Source: Arion vulgaris
Lineage: Eukaryota; Mollusca; Gastropoda; Stylommatophora; Arionidae
Direction of reading: 5' to 3'
DNA: 64,000 nt
NCBI GenBank assembly: GCA_020796225.1
Contig: CM036758.1
Span: 63,569,774-63,633,773, forward strand
This document shows, piece after piece, positions 9,496-19,599 of this stretch. The notes below the pieces were generated by a model. The model ran no database searches, was not told the DNA's origin, and worked only from the letters and a program-made list of their open reading frames with translations. The position numbers and the translations under genes were made by a program. Each line of letters opens with the position of its first letter. The stretch's first letter is position 1.

Positions 9496-10435
9496 ATGAG
9501 CACACGTGTAACAGTTTCACTGTTATGCTAACTAGGTTATGGACGGGGGTTCAACAGAGAAAAGAACACCCCCTTATTGTACTTGGCGTCCTTGACCAAG
9601 TTAGTAGTAAATAAATGTGTTTACCAGTCCCAACTTGCTGCCAGTAGAGTGTTAAATTCATGAAATAGGTTCTAGCCCGAGGTAGGCGAGGACTCCAGTA
9701 AAATCGAGGATCTTGAACCAGAGAAGGGACAGTTGGGAGCTTTTGGTTGAAACAGAAAGACAGTTACTTTAGAGAAGTTGAGGAAGATGGACCTATGTTT
9801 CTTAGAGAGCGTAAGAAATACAGTTACTCTAGAGAAGTTGTGGAGGACGGACAGATTATTTTTTAGTGAGCGTAAGAGAGAGAATAGTTAGAACAGAGCA
9901 GCGGAACGGTAAGCCAAAATCTCTTGAGCGGAGAAGACTAGTTTTGAACACTTGAGCGTGTAAGTTAAACTTTTCGTAAATAGAGAGAAGATGAACTAGT
10001 GTTATTTAGATTATAAGTTGTGATGAATGTGAGAACCCACAACTGCGGACTCTTTGAAGTGTTATTTGATTTATAAGTTGTGATGGATGTGAGAACCCAC
10101 AACAGAGGATCTCTTGAACTTTTCGTTAATAGAGAGAAGCTGAACTAGTGTTATTTGATTTATAAGTTGTGATTGTGAGAACCCCCAACTGAACATTTCT
10201 TGAACTTTTCGTTAATAGAGAGTATGTATGTACGTTTACCAGTTTAGATATACAGTATATATAGATACCAATAAACTTGTATAAGTTGTTTAAAACCATC
10301 TTGTGTGAATTTAATGTAGTCGATTGTCAGGTGTCGGACTTAGTGGTAGATGCTATTTTTTTCTCTTTATATTTCTGGGACCTTGTACCAGTTAACCTGT
10401 TATACACGGAGCCTCTTTTAAGAACCCCAGAGGAA
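9496..10435. mobile_element. 940-bp insertion with 14-bp direct flanks; LTR-like or LINE-mobilised
   Basis: The 14-base string GCAAGTATATAACT flanks this segment exactly (9482-9495 and 10436-10449), as expected of a TSD. The interior has two families of tandem blocks: AGTTACTTTAGAGAAGTTG near 9760-9850 and TTATAAGTTGTGATG..GAGAACCC near 10010-10190. It also has an AATAAA signal at about 10270. GGTGTCGGACTTAGTGG at 10330-10346 weakly resembles a Gypsy-type primer-binding region. There is no ORF. A 14-bp TSD fits target-primed integration better than an LTR integrase, so the class is open. Confidence 0.5.
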
Positions 10436-10449
10436 GCAAGTATATAACT

Positions 10450-10530
10450 GGGTGTCTGGCTGAATGGATTAGATCGCGTCTGCCATGCCCGTGTTCAATT
10501 CACGGTAAGGCCACGGATTTTTTCCTGTTG
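10450..10530 (+). mobile_element. tRNA-like sequence (SINE head or tRNA pseudogene)
   Basis: GTGTCTGGCTGAATGGATTAG resembles box A, and GTGTTCAATTCACGG resembles box B at normal tRNA spacing. It lies between the 940-bp insertion and a SINE-B. The acceptor stem is not convincing, so it is not a functional tRNA. Confidence 0.5.
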
Positions 10531-10551
10531 TGGGAATAAATGAAAAATCCT

Positions 10552-10798
10552 CGCCTGAGTGGTTACCGGGGCCCAAATTTGGGGTGTAAAGAATAGAACC
10601 ACTGTTACCTGCCACGCATGTCGTAAGAGGCGACTAAGGAGGTTAGGTTGAAATCGGATGCACATGTCCTAAACGTGTAGAAGTCTATGCGTTTAGGGGC
10701 CTATCAAACCAATGTGCAACGTATACACGTTCTTGGCAAAGATCAAACATATCACAAAGAGTGATTAAAATTGGTCGTAAAGAACGAACGCAAAGAAG
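10552..10798 (+). mobile_element. SINE-B copy with 13-bp TSD
   Basis: Complete from CGCCTGAGTGGTTACCGG through the central motif GTCGTAAGAGGCGACTAAGG to GCAAAGAAGAA. A perfect TSD, AATGAAAAATCCT, is at 10539-10551 and 10799-10811. Confidence 0.93.
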
Positions 10799-10811
10799 AA
10801 TGAAAAATCCT

Positions 10812-11228
10812 AACCTGAACAGCTTCGCGGCGACTGTACTAGCCATGTGGCCCTTAAATTCCTCCGGCTCTCGTCCCACCTGTCCCTCACCGCCCTAACA
10901 AGTGGTACTACAGTCAGTAACGACAGTTTACGTAGCTGTTTCAGCAAATGAAATGAAATGACATTTTTCTTTATAAATGTACAAACACGCGTCCGATTTA
11001 TTTCACGACTGTTCTTGCATAATTGATAAGTCTTACGGTAAATCTCAACAAACATAGCAAATAATCCTTACTATTTAGGACAATTAAAACTAACTAGCTG
11101 AAAATAATAAGGCTTACGGCATGCTAATTCCAAATCTTGAGGGACGCTCCACATTTAACAAGACAAAGGGAACAGTCAGAAGGGACATACTTGATGCAAC
11201 CAGTCGTAAAGAGAAGTGTGAACTTTTA
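10812..11228. other. No recognised feature
   Basis: No repeat match or tandem structure seen. Two short minus-strand ORFs (64 and 81 residues) are not convincing. Confidence 0.35.
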
Positions 11229-11236
11229 ATCTAACC

Positions 11237-11635
11237 CATAGATTCACAAACTTTTTCGGCCCACCGCCCACTTTGCACGACACAAACTTTATAACGCCCC
11301 CCTCCCCATTATAACAGTTTGCCAACGCCCCCTCCCCATATATATATATACGCATGCTCTATTTTCACTTAGACAAAGAAAATTGATATATATTTCTGTC
11401 ATACATGGTCAATTTTCAAGTGATTATATACATGAAATAAAAAATTGATGAAAAAATGGATCGTGTAAGATTGGCATAAGATGAATTAAATTGCATAATT
11501 CAAATTTGAAATGATTAGTTAATCGCATAATCACAAAAAAGAACTTCCCAAAAATGCTTCTGAACCAACTATCGCCCTCTCGGAAGGCTTCAGCGCCCAC
11601 TGGGGGAGGCGTACCTCCCACTTTGGGAAACGCTT
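11237..11635. mobile_element. hAT-type element (large non-autonomous family) with 8-bp TSD
   Basis: 399 bp with ends CATAGATTCACAAACTTTTT and CCCACTTTGGGAAACGCTT. A perfect 8-bp TSD, ATCTAACC, is at 11229-11236 and 11636-11643. GC-rich subterminal blocks (CCGCCCACTTTGCACGAC; GCGCCCACTGGGGGAGGC) flank an AT-rich core. Two further copies lie at 29761-30170 and 37960-38721. There is no transposase ORF. Confidence 0.88.
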
Positions 11636-11764
11636 ATCTAACCAAACACACCCACGGACTATGAACATATTGAGAAGGAATGTGCAGTACAGAAAAGTTA
11701 ACTCTTCCAATACACGAATGATACTGTGTTAATCCAATAAATAAACTACTGAAGTCGAAGAAGG

Positions 11765-11905
11765 CATACAATATATGGCAGGAGACAATGTTAATAAGGA
11801 AAGCAGGCTTTCACGCAAAAATAAGACAGAAGCGATATATTACAGGCGCCCTAACTATGTCTGAACTCATAGCGGTTGAATGCAGAATAAGAAGACAAAT
11901 GTCCA
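11765..11905 (+). repeat. Dispersed repeat H (partial)
   Basis: ATATGGCAGGAGACAATG, GGAAAGCAGGCTTTCACGC and TCTGAACTCATAGCGGTTG match 51365-51475 and the reverse of 43870-44000. No ends were defined. Confidence 0.6.
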
Positions 11906-12029
11906 CAGTTGTTTCACGACAGAAGAATATTTATCACACACAGTTTGTGTCTGTTTATTATTTGCAGTAGGTATCACACAAACATATATTATTCAATAGA
12001 AATATATATATATATTTATATATTCCTCA

Positions 12030-12110
12030 CGCACCGTTCGTTATACGTTACAAAAGACCTGCAAGTAATTACTCCATACCACTCTGCCCATAATTACTCC
12101 ATACCATACC
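12030..12110 (-). repeat. Piece related to a LINE-5 3' region
   Basis: GTTATACGTTACAAAAGACC and TGCAAGTAATTACTCCATACC correspond to the minus-strand LINE-5 copy at 61060-61335 and to 36830-36890. Confidence 0.45.
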
Positions 12111-12111
12111 C

Positions 12112-12450
12112 TCCTGAGTTCAAATAATTCGACAATATACTATAACTAGGAGTTCAAATAATTCGACAATATACCACAACTCTGAGTTCAAATAATTCGA
12201 CAATATACCATAACTCTGAGTTCAAATAATTTGTCAATGTACCACAACTAGGAGTTCAAATAATTCGACAATATACCACAACTCTGAGTTCAAATAATTC
12301 GACAATATACCACAACTCTGAGTTCAAAAATACACAACATACTATAACTAGGAGTTCATGACAATATACCAACTCTGAGTTCAAAAAATACACAACATAC
12401 TATAACTATTGAGTTCATATTGACAATATACTATAGCTCAGAGTTTATAA
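12112..12450. repeat. 34-bp minisatellite
   Basis: Units contain GAGTTCAAATAATTCGACAA and TATACCACAACTCT. About ten units are present; the right half is shortened and more diverged. Confidence 0.9.
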
Positions 12451-12695
12451 AATCAGACACCCTTTATTACTATGAGATCCAACTAAATAAATTCAATTCA
12501 GAATCTACCCAACAAAAAAACCCAAAAAACAAAAACTACAGCATAATTGAGCAAATAAAATATCAAGGATTTCAAATCTGAAAACTTTGATATGAAGAAA
12601 TGAAAACTAATCTTTCTATTATATATTAACTAAACTAAATAAATTAATTAATAACATTTGTATAAACATGATGGAATGACAGGTACATTGGGAAA
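12451..12695. other. AT-rich stretch, no feature recognised
   Basis: Poly-A-rich sequence without tandem or coding structure. Confidence 0.4.
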
Positions 12696-12990
12696 CTATA
12701 TGATTGATTGATTGATTGATTGATTGATTAAATGATAGGACCATCGTCAATGCACTTCGGTGAGTAACCATGTGTTCTCCGATCTCTTTCTTATACAGGA
12801 AGATTTCAGCTAAAGTGCACGAATTCCGTAGCACCGTCGATGATCCCCGATGTAATTTTGAAGATGGTGAAGATATTTTGTAGGAATTTTATTTTAAATC
12901 TTTTTCTAATGAAAGTTGCACAGGCTGCGGCTTTCCAGCCTGCCCGTTCGATTTTGAACTCTCAATGGTTTTTGTACGTGCTCTGGCATT
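12696..12990 (-). mobile_element. SINE-E copy, 5'-truncated, with (CAAT)n tail
   Basis: On the minus strand the element ends in (CAAT)n, seen here as TGATTGATTGATTG at 12702-12729. The body carries GTGCACGAATTCCGTAGCACC, TCCCCGATGTAATTTTG, AGATATTTTGTAGG and CCAGCCTGCCCG in the order of the complete copy at 28540-28985. The tRNA-like head is missing. Confidence 0.8.
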
Positions 12991-13193
12991 CTGATCCGTA
13001 TATAGTCAAGCTGAAATCACATACTACAGCTGCGGTATATATCCCTGAACCACTTGGTCAGAATCAACCACTTGTTCACAAAAGTAATATTAAAAATATT
13101 AATGACAGAGAAATGTTTCACTAAAACCGTAAACAGGTAATCCCAGCTAAAACAAATATAGAATGATTGTCAATATAGCTAGGTACTTTGATT

Positions 13194-13379
13194 GATTGAT
13201 TTGTGTATTTTTGGTATGGATTTGTGTATGGATATCGTAGCCCTTCGGTTCGGTGTCACGAACACCGTAAATCTGGGGAATCTGTGGCTTTTTCTGCCAT
13301 CCCGCGGAATTGAACTCCACACACAAAGGGATAGTCACCCGTAGTCCAACGCGCTAAGAACACGCTGGGCAGACGGGCA
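13194..13379 (-). mobile_element. SINE-A copy lacking its usual 3' end, 10-bp TSD
   Basis: Head and middle are intact (CGTAGTCCAACGCGC, CGCGGAATTGAACTCC). After a single 30-bp unit the sequence changes to ATGGATTTGTGTATTTTTGG instead of the AAGTGCTTCTGGATC tail. The TSD TACTTTGATT flanks it at 13184-13193 and 13380-13389. The copy was therefore inserted with an atypical end, or it suffered an internal deletion. Confidence 0.8.
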
Positions 13380-13459
13380 TACTTTGATTTTAAAAATGTC
13401 AAAAAGTCTTAGCTTAAGCATGTCAACAATACAGTAACAGTTCTAGTTAGGGTAAGGGA

Positions 13460-13802
13460 GAACCTTTCGCCGAGTGGTTACCGGGGCCCAAACTTGGGGT
13501 GTAAAGAATAGAACCAATGTTTCCTGCCACGCATGCCGTAAGAGGCGACTAAGGATGTTTGGATGAAATCGGATGCACGTGTCCTAAACGTGTAGAAGTC
13601 TATGCGTTTAGGGGCCTACCAAACCAATGTACAACAAAGTATACACGTTCTTGGCAAAGATCAAACATATCACAAAGAGTGATTAAAATTGGTCGTAAAG
13701 AACGAACGCAAAGAAGAAGAAAAATGGGTTGTAAAGAACGAACGCAAAGAAGAAGAAAAATGGGTTGTAAAGAACGAACGCAAAGAAGAAGAAGAAGAAG
13801 AT
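13460..13802 (+). mobile_element. SINE-B copy with triplicated 3' tail
   Basis: Normal SINE-B up to GTCGTAAAGAACGAACGC. After that the 34-bp tail segment (GGTTGTAAAGAACGAACGC plus AAAGAAGAAGAAAAAT) is present three times before the final GAAGAAGAAGAAG. The left end is near TTCGCCGAGTGGTTACCGG. The TSD is not clear. Confidence 0.85.
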
Positions 13803-13853
13803 AGGCTTTCAAATTTACAATTCAACGATACCTCAACTTATAATATAATTATA

Positions 13854-14041
13854 TTTTTTTTTTCCGATCCAGAAGCACTTGCGCTTTTCAGCTCTTCGGC
13901 TCGGTGCCATGGACATCGTAACCCTTCGGTTCGGTGCCACGAACACGAAACTGGGACGTGATTTTGCCATCCCGCGAATTGAACCGCACAACAGAGAGAT
14001 AGTCCTTCAGTCCAACGCGCAACGAATACGCTGGGCAACGG
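13854..14041 (-). mobile_element. SINE-A copy with 12-bp TSD
   Basis: T-run, GATCCAGAAGCACTTGCG, two 30-bp units, then a diverged head ending GCTGGGCAACGG. A perfect TSD, AATATAATTATA, is at 13842-13853 and 14042-14053. Confidence 0.9.
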
Positions 14042-14154
14042 AATATAATTATATAAACACACAGGAGTATAAATTGTTGGTAATATAAACAAAAACGGTA
14101 CATGTCAAAGTTACTTTAAAATAGTGACGAACAATAATTATAATACTTTGAAAT

Positions 14155-14375
14155 CAGAAAACTGAATTTGACCTCAAACAATATTTTTGAAGAGATATGA
14201 ATTTGATTCAATACTACTTGAGATAGAAACTGAATTTGACCTCAACAATACTACTTTGAGATAAGAAACTGAATTCTACCTAAACAATATTGCTTTGAAA
14301 AGAGAAAATTGAATTTTAACTCAACAATAATTATAATAATTTAGATAAGAAAACTGAACTTTACTTCGACATATT
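14155..14375. repeat. Degenerate ~45-bp minisatellite
   Basis: Units with GAAACTGAATTTGACCTCAA and AATACTACTTTGAGATA repeat about five times with indels. Confidence 0.8.
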
Positions 14376-14399
14376 ACTTTGTATAAGTTATATGAAATT

Positions 14400-15510
14400 A
14401 ATTGAACAACAAAACAAAAATGAAAGGATTTGACTGTCAACTTGAAAGTAACTTACCATGGAGAACAAAATCGTGGACCATCACGACACAAATTTCTATC
14501 ACCACTGTCAGTGAAACACATCTACCTTGCAAGTTGCAACCAGCGACAGCCACCTGAACTGCACGGTGTACATTATAGAAGTAAGGCTGGGTCAGGCCAG
14601 ACGAGCTACAGGAGAGTATCGCACACTTAAAGTGGATCCGTGTAAACACAGGTAGACACTTTTTTGTTGGTACAGCGGCGTAACGAAAATTAAAGAGGGA
14701 AGGTGCTTTGTAGCTAAATGTCTCTGATAATCAAAAAAGGTGATAAACTATAATTCGTTCCAAAATTCGTGATCACACTAAGGTTTAATTTGTACGAAAT
14801 CTATCTGATGGATACAAGTAATTTTTGCATGCAGTCTTATATACCTCATGACGTTACGAATCCATGTTTAACTAATTGGTAGGTAGCTTAGTTGATGCAA
14901 AAAAACGTTTTTGTTATATAATTTTGCATAAGCACAACAAAATGATCATCAAAGTTTAGAACTTACAGTAATACACAAAATGGTGACGAATGATTGCAAA
15001 GGCGTATTCCTATTACATATTATAAAAAGAAAGATCACATAGTGAACAAATGATACCTTCCACTTCTATAAATGAAAGTAAATGTTGCGTACATACGCCA
15101 ATGACAGTCGGTAGGAAACATTGTGAACTGATTAATTCCACGGATTCCTGATTTTGACTGCACTAATTGCATTTGGAACACGGAAATGCTTAGTTATAGA
15201 AAAACTTGACAATCGTACTGTAAAATTTTGACAAGTATACCATATCAACATCACGGTAAATTTAGTAATAACATAATAAAATTCTTACAGAACTAAAGGT
15301 TTGGGTGGGCAAAAATACTTTTGGAACGTCGTCACTGTTACCTATATAAAATGCAAAAATCAAGAATTTCTGTCAAGTGGATGAATTTATATCGGTCGGT
15401 AAAGATGATCACGAATTTTGGAACGAACTATAGTACATATTGTGCACAGGAAATGATAACCATATCATTGGTACTTCAATGGGACATAGACGGTGAAACA
15501 GTAATAATAA
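14400..15510. other. Low-repeat intergenic stretch
   Basis: No tandem repeat, no recognised transposon and only short incidental ORFs (65-70 residues). I found no splice-consistent coding signal. Confidence 0.4.
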
Positions 15511-15514
15511 ATGA

Positions 15515-15724
15515 ATGAAAATCGTGGCATATCCCTTACAGGACGTAACCATAAACCACAGTAAACGAGCAGTAGATTTTCTAGGCAACACGTATACGTT
15601 CAGTAGAATGCAATTTCTTTCTGACGCAAAAATCCTACTGAAACCAAATTGCCTGTCGCGGAATTTGAACCAGGTACGCTTAGTTAGTGTCGAGCTCCCT
15701 ACCTCTTAATCTACAGACGCTTAT
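15515..15724 (-). mobile_element. SINE-F copy
   Basis: On the minus strand the head reads TAGATTAAGAGGTAGGGAGC (box A-like) and CTGGTTCAAATTCCGC (box B-like). The body ends in ACGTCCTGTAAGGGATATGC and CGATTTTCATTCA. The same family occurs at 36446-36690, 41350-41606 and 42862-43290. Confidence 0.75.
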
Positions 15725-16265
15725 ACAACAACCGAGGTCCTTCTTTGAAACACCTCACCATCATCAGGTTCCGTTTCCGCACCGAATGCTGACTACAATG
15801 AACCTACAACTTCCATTATTTTTTTGCCTTGATGTTGCACTCTGCCAGGTTGTAGCTTGTTTTATACATATCTCGATGTCTCCCTCACATCTGTGTCTCT
15901 GTCTTTCCCTTTCTCACCGTCCTTTATCTTTCCCCTGTAATACTGTTTTGATCAATGTGTAATATCTATTTATGTGTCTAACATATTATATTTGCTTTTT
16001 ATTACTAGTAATAATTCGTTCTTTATTACTAGTAATTCTATAATTCCTTTATTTGTATGTTATTATTTCCATTATATCTGCAGAGTTGCGTATCTTGGCG
16101 TATGTACATTTTGTAGCACAATTTATAGCACATATGTATTATTGTTTTCATTAATCTTCAGCCATGACAGTTTTCCGAGCTGTTATGTTAAATAAACAAG
16201 GGTAACATGTACATCCCTGCCTCTCTTTCTATATCGATGTATGTGTAATTGTTTTCAGTATGTAT
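15725..16265. other. No recognised feature
   Basis: Pyrimidine-rich and AT-rich sequence with incidental ORFs of 91 and 73 residues. The short direct repeat TTATTACTAGTAAT occurs at about 16000-16035. Confidence 0.35.
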
Positions 16266-16645
16266 TGTTGCTGTTTACACCTATGTAGAAACACCCTCGA
16301 AAACTACCTGCTATGTAGAAAAACCTATGCACAGGTTAGAGAGAGAGAGACAGATACAGAGAAACCGCCACGAAAACGTATACCTGTTCTGTAGAAACAC
16401 CTTGGAAAAGGTATACCTGCTATGTAGAAACACCTTAAAAAGGTATACCTGTATGTAGAAACAACTCAGAAAAGTATACTCTATGTAGAAACACCATGGA
16501 AAACTTATAGCTGAACTGTGTTCTATGAGAACACCCATGAAAAGTATACCTACTATGTAGAAACACCATGGAAAACGTAAGCTGCTACGTAGAAACACCC
16601 AAGAAAAATGTACACCTACTATGTAGAGACACCTACGATAACTTA
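16266..16645. repeat. ~32-bp minisatellite
   Basis: Units built on CTATGTAGAAACACC and GAAAAGGTATACCTG repeat about eleven times with substitutions and indels. A 119-residue minus-strand ORF runs through it and is a consequence of the array. Confidence 0.9.
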
Positions 16646-17144
16646 TAAAAATAACCCGGGTCAGATGCAAATTGAAATATAATACACCTGGACGTCAGCT
16701 GCCAACTGACAACCTGAGCGGTCGATAGCACGAAACAAGCCATATTCAACCAACCCAGGCTGAAACTCGATTCCCGTGATGAATATCTGCCACAATGTTG
16801 TACATACCTACACCACCAGGTCTATAGAAATACATTATAGTTCAGCACACGATGTTGGCCGCGTAGTGACAAAAAGAAGTGTTAAATATAAATGGCGAAG
16901 TGACACAAAAATGAAATTAACTGTGGAAGCCAATAATTAGATGAAGCTGCAAAGTGTGTCCATTTGTTCTGCTGTTATATCTGACATAATCATCACGTGC
17001 CACGATGGCTGGAGATAGTGATCATGGATCTCAACAGATGTCGGGACTGAGTATTGACTTCTTATTCTTCTGCGGTCAGGTCTTACCATAGCTTCTGTTT
17101 CAGCTCTGCACCCTCTGGTCATATCTAGTTCTCGTTGCGTACTG

Positions 17145-17300
17145 TAGACTGGAGCGTACTGTAGACTGGAGAGTCCTGAGACATTGTAGGCTTGGCAGTC
17201 CTGGTGCATTGTAGGCTTGACAGTCCTGGTGCATTGTAGGCTGGACAGTTCTGGGACACTGTAGGTTGGAGAGTTCTGGGACACTGTAGGCTGGAGAGGA
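17145..17300. repeat. 25-bp minisatellite
   Basis: Units such as GTAGGCTGGACAGTTCTGGG are repeated six times. The 115-residue minus-strand ORF at 16937-17284 owes its C-terminal repeats to this array. Confidence 0.85.
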
Positions 17301-17895
17301 GTTCTAGAAGTAATTTAGTTTGTAGAGTCTGGATTCCAGTTCTACATGGACATTCCTTTGTGTACGAAGCGATGAGTCTGTATAAAGTGTTTTCAATACT
17401 ATTTCGAATATTTACTTTTTTTCTGTGTCATGAAGTTAGGATGTCTATCCTTTTTTTTTTAACTCACTGTTTACCTCTTATCTCGCTCCTCATAGATATT
17501 TCCGGTTGTCCTCAACATTTCTAAATCTTATTTTCTCACCAAATTATCAAAAATGATGATTGTCTCCGAACTATGTTAATAGCGAGCTTTCTCTGTATGT
17601 TGACTTCTTAAAGGATTTCAGCATCAGTTTCCAACTTCTTCTTCTTCGCTTTCGTTCTTATCAACTAAGTTAACCGCTCTTTGTGATCTGTGAAGCTTTG
17701 CGCCGAGAACGTGAGAACGTTACGCTTCTGTTTTCGGCAGCTACGGACGTTGAACGGCACATCCGAGTTAGGGCATAACCATTATCAGTAATATTAGCAG
17801 TGGTAGTGTTCCTCATCATGTTAACCCCGACTAAAAGTCTGAATATCTAGCCAGTTCTGCCCCTTTGTCCATTGTTGTATTCAATATTTTCAATA
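17301..17895. other. No recognised feature
   Basis: No coding or repeat structure beyond a T-run near 17450 and a short CTTCTTCTTC tract at 17637. Confidence 0.35.
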
Positions 17896-18142
17896 GAGGC
17901 TTCTTCATCCTCTTCTTTGCGTTCGTTCTTTACCACCAATTCTAATCACTCTTTGTGATATGTTTAATCTTTGCCAAGAACGTGTATACGTTTCACATTG
18001 GTTTGGTTTCTACAAGTTTAGGACACGTGCATCCGATTTCAGCCAAATCCCCTTAGTCGCCTCTTACGACATGCGTGGCAGGTAACAGTGGTTCTATTCT
18101 TTACACCCCAAATTTAGGCCCCGGTAACCACTCTGGCGAGAG
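17896..18142 (-). mobile_element. SINE-B copy
   Basis: From the reversed tail (CTTCTTTGCGTTCGTTC) through TTGTGATATGTTTAATC, the central motif as TAGTCGCCTCTTACGACATG, to the head CCGGTAACCACTCTGGCGAG. The TSD is not resolved. Confidence 0.85.
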
Positions 18143-18590
18143 ATGCTGTTGTTGTTTTGGCTATTCTTGCGAGAACTATAGCTCCCAACAGGTGAGTTAC
18201 GACCTCTGAACTATGAATGAATTATGGGAGGAATGGATCTGCGGAACTGTTGCCCACATTTGTCTAAGTCATCTTCATCGTCTTCCTCTAATAGTGATCG
18301 CAAGTGGTCTGTGCAGTTTGTCTTCTTTTGCAGTACTGAAATTACGATATTTTTTCACGAAAATATTCGTACAATTCAAAAGTAGTAATTACCCACTTAT
18401 TTCACTCCGTTCCACATGAAGCATAGGGCATCACCAGTATAATCCTTCCCCTTTTCCCGGTGTCTCGGCGTTTTCTTTATAGCTTTCCAGGATAGTCCAG
18501 CATCCTTCCTGTTACATGTCCTCTGTCGCCCCTGCGTGGTGCCCTAGTTCGTCCGAGACTCGGGTTATTAGTGTTGAACTTTTTAGTGAA

Positions 18591-18677
18591 GTTTCCGTGG
18601 CCGAGTGGTTAGGGCGATGGACTTTAAATACAATGGAATGGAATCTTCCCACGCAGGTTCAGATTCTGCCGACGACG
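18591..18677 (+). pseudogene. tRNA-Ser-like pseudogene, anticodon position UUA
   Basis: GTGGCCGAGTGGTTAGGGCGA and the spacing match a type II tRNA-Ser, and GCAGGTTCAGATTCTGC gives an intact T stem and loop apart from one G-U pair. The anticodon loop CTTTAAA places UUA where tRNA-Ser(UGA) has TGA. The anticodon stem has two mismatches and the acceptor stem two, so a functional stop-decoding tRNA is unlikely. It could also be the head of a SINE. Confidence 0.65.
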
Positions 18678-18734
18678 TTATTAGAGTGTCTCAGTATTGT
18701 AGTAGGTAGCAAGTCTGTCTTTATAACCATCAAC

Positions 18735-18938
18735 GCCCACCTGCCCAGCGTGTTCGTAGCGCGTAAGAACGACGGGTGGCAAGCCCCCTGTGAGTGCGGT
18801 TCAATTTCGCAGCTGGCAGAAAAGTCACAGGTTCTCCAGATTTACGGTGTTCGTGGCACCAAACCGAAGAGTTACGATGTCCATGGCACCGAGACGCAGA
18901 GCTGAAAGCTCAAGTGCTTCTGGATCGAAAAAAAAAAA
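18735..18938 (+). mobile_element. SINE-A copy
   Basis: Head GCCCACCTGCCCAGCGTG, box A diverged (TAGCGCGTAAGAACG), body with paired 30-bp units, CTTCTGGATCG and an 11-base A-run. The flanks AACCATCAAC and TACCATCAATC suggest an imperfect TSD. Confidence 0.85.
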
Positions 18939-18986
18939 TTACCATCAATCCAGATGATCAGGAGACCACATTCAGTCTGACCTCTC

Positions 18987-19238
18987 ACCCGAGTGGTTAC
19001 CGGGGCCCAAATTTGGGGTGTAAAGAATTGCACCACTGTTACCTGCCACGCATGTCGTAAGAGGCGACTAAGGAGGTTTGGCTTAAATCGGATGCACATG
19101 TCCTAAACGTATAGAAGTCTATGAATTTAGGGGCCTACCAAACCAATGTGCATCGTGTATACGTTCTTGGCAAAGATCAAACATATCAGAAAGAGTGATT
19201 AAAATTGGTTGTAAAGAACGAACGCGAAGAAGAAGAAG
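18987..19238 (+). mobile_element. SINE-B copy with 13-bp TSD
   Basis: Complete element; the central motif is GTCGTAAGAGGCGACTAAGG and the tail GAACGCGAAGAAGAAG. A perfect TSD, AGTCTGACCTCTC, is at 18974-18986 and 19239-19251. Confidence 0.93.
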
Positions 19239-19369
19239 AGTCTGACCTCTCTCCTTTGACATGTCCCATAACCTTACAGCTGTGCGGGGGCTGCATGACT
19301 CAATGACCTGAAGACCTATGTCGGCATAACCATTGTTCCCGACACAAATAATGATATAAAGTCAAATGA

Positions 19370-19595
19370 TTGGCTTTATTGCACCGGGTTTCCGCATATG
19401 GACCCGTCCCTTTTGACAGAAATGGCAAACTACCTGAAAAAAGTGTTGCACAAATCCCGAACTCCGTAACTCCACAAACAATCTTAAGGATCACCGGAAA
19501 AAAATGCGCATGTGAAATAAAAAACGCTACCAGGATTCAAACCAAGAATCTTCAGAACGCAATGCTACAAAAGTCATAACCCAGAGTAGCGAAAA
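19370..19595 (-). mobile_element. SINE-G copy
   Basis: Minus-strand order: tRNA-like TTGGTTTGAATCCTGG, then GATCCTTAAGATTGTTTG, GGAGTTACGGAGTTCGGG, CATTTCTGTCAAAAGGGACG and AAACCCGGTGCAATAA. It matches the 25122-25330 copy with moderate divergence. Confidence 0.7.
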
Positions 19596-19599
19596 AGTA

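Noticed and set aside
9521..10329. Solo LTR of a Gypsy element
   Set aside because: Termini TG..CA can be drawn, but no short TSD fits them and the clear 14-bp flanks lie elsewhere; kept only as an insertion of unknown class.
12112..12450. Centromeric satellite
   Set aside because: About ten 34-bp units only, interspersed with other repeats; no evidence of megabase-scale satellite.
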